A stretch of 43,343 bases of DNA from Bacteroidales bacterium (GTDB lineage: Bacteria; Bacteroidota; Bacteroidia; Bacteroidales; F082). How positions within the stretch are numbered: the first letter of the stretch is position 1; every line of letters begins with the position of its first letter. The stretch covers positions 1-43,343 of the forward strand of contig JAKSNC010000014.1 of assembly GCA_024400195.1 (NCBI GenBank). Direction: 5' to 3'. The notes beneath the pieces were generated by a model. That model saw only the letters and a list, made by a program, of their open reading frames with translations, was not told where the DNA came from and did not search any database. This document shows, piece by piece, positions 41,010 to 43,343 of the stretch. The translations under genes and the position numbers were made by a program.

Positions 41010-41837
41010 ATGAGCAACATCAAACTGTTTCAAGACAAAAAAATCCGTTCCACTTGGAATGAAGAAGAAGAACAATGGTATTTTTCCGTTGTTGATGTGG
41101 TGGAAGTATTAACAGACTCTCCCAATCCCCGCCAGTATTGGCGCAAGATGAAAGATCGTGATTTGAAAGAATATGAAACGTACCCAATTTGGGTACAGTT
41201 GAAATTATCGGCTCCAGATGGGAAAATGCGAAATACCGATTGCGCCAACGTCAAATCCCTGCTGCGCATCATTCAATCCATTCCGTCACCTAATGCGGAA
41301 CCTTTCAAGCAATGGTTGGCGCATGTGGGCTACGAAAGATTGCAGGAAATAGAAAATCCTGAACTGGCACAGGAAAGGATGAAAGAACTTTACGAAAAGA
41401 AAGGTTACCCAAAAGAGTGGATTGACAAACGACTGCGCGGAATTGCCATCAGGCAAAATCTCACGGATGAATGGAAAAAACGCGGCATTACCAAGGAACA
41501 GGATTTTGCTATTCTTACCGCAGAAATCAGCAAAGCAACTTTCGGAATGACTCCTTCTGAATACAAGGAATTCAAAGGCCTCACCAAAAAGAACCAGAAC
41601 CTGCGTGACCACATGAACGACCTTGAGCTTATTTTTACAATGCTTGGCGAACGCGTCACGACTGAAATTTCTGAGAAAGAAGAGCCCAACTCCTTTAATG
41701 AAAATAAAAAGATAGCCCAACGCGGCGGAAAAGTTGCCGGCATTGCCCGTGAAGCCACGGAAAAAGAAATAGGGCACAGCATTGTCTCAAAAGAGAACTT
41801 CCTGCTTAATAAAAACGAGAACAACCTAATAGAGTAA
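41010..41837 (+). CDS. Bro-N domain protein (phage antirepressor-like) inserted in the cas operon
   Basis: This 275-residue protein has an N-terminal Bro-N-type DNA-binding domain (STWNEEEEQWYFSVVDVVEVLTDS in the domain position, then NPRQYWRKMKDRD). The family block RIIQSIPSPNAEPFKQWLAH follows, with YERLQEIENPELAQERMKEL and a C-terminal helical part ending in AQRGGKVAGIAREATEKEIG, as in DinD/antirepressor-like proteins. It begins 33 bases after cas9 and ends two bases before cas1, so it is in the same transcript and may influence cas1 translation. Type II-C operons normally run cas9-cas1-cas2, so this gene is an insertion. A 17-bp palindrome sits in its coding frame. A regulatory or anti-CRISPR-like role is possible but undemonstrated. 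Confidence 0.82.
   Translation: MSNIKLFQDKKIRSTWNEEEEQWYFSVVDVVEVLTDSPNPRQYWRKMKDRDLKEYETYPIWVQLKLSAPDGKMRNTDCANVKSLLRIIQSIPSPNAEPFKQWLAHVGYERLQEIENPELAQERMKELYEKKGYPKEWIDKRLRGIAIRQNLTDEWKKRGITKEQDFAILTAEISKATFGMTPSEYKEFKGLTKKNQNLRDHMNDLELIFTMLGERVTTEISEKEEPNSFNENKKIAQRGGKVAGIAREATEKEIGHSIVSKENFLLNKNENNLIE
41180..41196. repeat. 17-bp palindrome inside the Bro-N gene
   Basis: GTACCCA (41180-41186) and TGGGTAC (41190-41196) enclose ATT, in the codons for TYPIWVQ. It has an AATT-containing centre like the palindromes near the first RhuM gene, and lies just before the conserved APDGKMR block. Confidence 0.8.
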
Positions 41838-41839
41838 TC

Positions 41840-43126
<1,287 letters not shown>

Positions 43127-43175
43127 CAAGCTTGCTTGAACTATCCCGAGGCGAAAAAAAAGTCTGACACAGTCA

Positions 43176-43203
43176 AACTTTTTTGATAAGCCGAGAGGAG
43201 GGT
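43176..43203 (+). repeat. direct repeat copy 2 downstream of cas2
   Basis: This is the second copy of the cas2-end sequence, offset by 77 bases. The bases between the copies hold a small hairpin TCAAGC / GCTTGA at 43126-43139. Flanks of the two copies are unrelated. Confidence 0.85.
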
Positions 43204-43343
43204 GGGGAAGTGTCAAATCGTCAAAATGTCAAAAGGAATTTACGATGCGAAAAAGCGGTTAAACAAAATAAAAAATCCTCCGATTTTGGACGTATAGGTC
43301 AATTTGCAGGATTTTTAGTCTGTGTATGTCGCTATAGGTCAAA
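43204..43343. other. non-coding tail after cas2, probable CRISPR leader region
   Basis: No gene is seen here. It contains GTCAAA words (43212-43232), nested inverted repeats AAAAATCCT / AGGATTTTT (43271-43279, 43308-43316) and AAAATC / GATTTT (43272-43287), and the decamer TATAGGTCAA at 43293-43302 and again at 43333-43342, exactly 40 bases apart. Its position after cas2 suggests a leader or the edge of the array, but no copy of the repeat predicted from the tracrRNA is present before the window ends. Confidence 0.4.

Noticed and set aside
43293-43342. TATAGGTCAA pair considered as the first CRISPR repeats
   Set aside because: Only ten bases match, and they differ from the repeat implied by the anti-repeat. 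Two short copies are not enough to call an array.

Overview
The window looks like a chromosomal segment of an anaerobic, amino-acid-fermenting Bacteroidota bacterium, probably Bacteroidales. The evidence is the recurring -7 promoter element TAnnTTTG (often with an upstream TTG), the weak Shine-Dalgarno sequences, typical Bacteroidota domain architectures (GH3 fused to a serine hydrolase, hybrid histidine kinase), and a lysine-to-butyrate fermentation cluster of the kind known in Porphyromonas and Fusobacterium. No tRNA, rRNA or transposase gene was seen. Left part (1-14.5 kb): housekeeping and envelope genes. These are a long-chain acyl-CoA synthetase, a CPA2 cation/proton antiporter with TrkA-type regulatory domains, a secreted thioredoxin-like protein overlapping a secreted GH3/beta-lactamase-like fusion, a hybrid sensor kinase, uvrA and an ECF-like sigma factor. 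Middle part (14.6-35 kb): an almost complete lysine fermentation pathway on the + strand, in the order atoD, kal, kce, kdd, kamA, a small membrane protein, a kamB-like P-loop gene, a MutS-like kamC gene, kamD, kamE, atoA, crt, hbd, bcd, etfB, etfA. Lysine is isomerised (KamA, KamDE), oxidised (Kdd), cleaved with acetyl-CoA (Kce) and deaminated (Kal). The resulting crotonyl-CoA is reduced by Bcd/Etf, and the CoA transferase AtoDA releases butyrate. No thiolase lies in the window. The cluster is interrupted at three joints by accessory genes without a transposase: (i) RhuM, DUF262/HNH and a deleted YhcG-family gene between kamC and kamD; (ii) a second RhuM between crt and hbd; (iii) a four-helix-bundle ORF between hbd and bcd, framed by a 35-bp imperfect inverted repeat. 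Right part (35-43.3 kb): a GIY-YIG protein, a small acidic tail-anchored protein, and a type II-C-like CRISPR-Cas locus. This consists of a predicted tracrRNA divergent from cas9, a 1551-aa cas9 with intact RuvC and HNH residues, a Bro-N (antirepressor-type) gene inserted between cas9 and cas1, then cas1 and cas2. The CRISPR array itself is not in the window and probably starts just beyond the right edge. Most unusual pattern: several accessory genes carry long perfect DNA palindromes inside their reading frames. The two RhuM genes carry unrelated palindromes at the homologous place, the YhcG remnant carries 16-bp arms, and Bro-N carries one. Related palindromes with an AATT centre stand next to the first insertion. 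Together with the inverted-repeat-framed four-helix-bundle gene, this suggests a class of transposase-less, palindrome-associated cargo genes. That is an inference from sequence inspection only.
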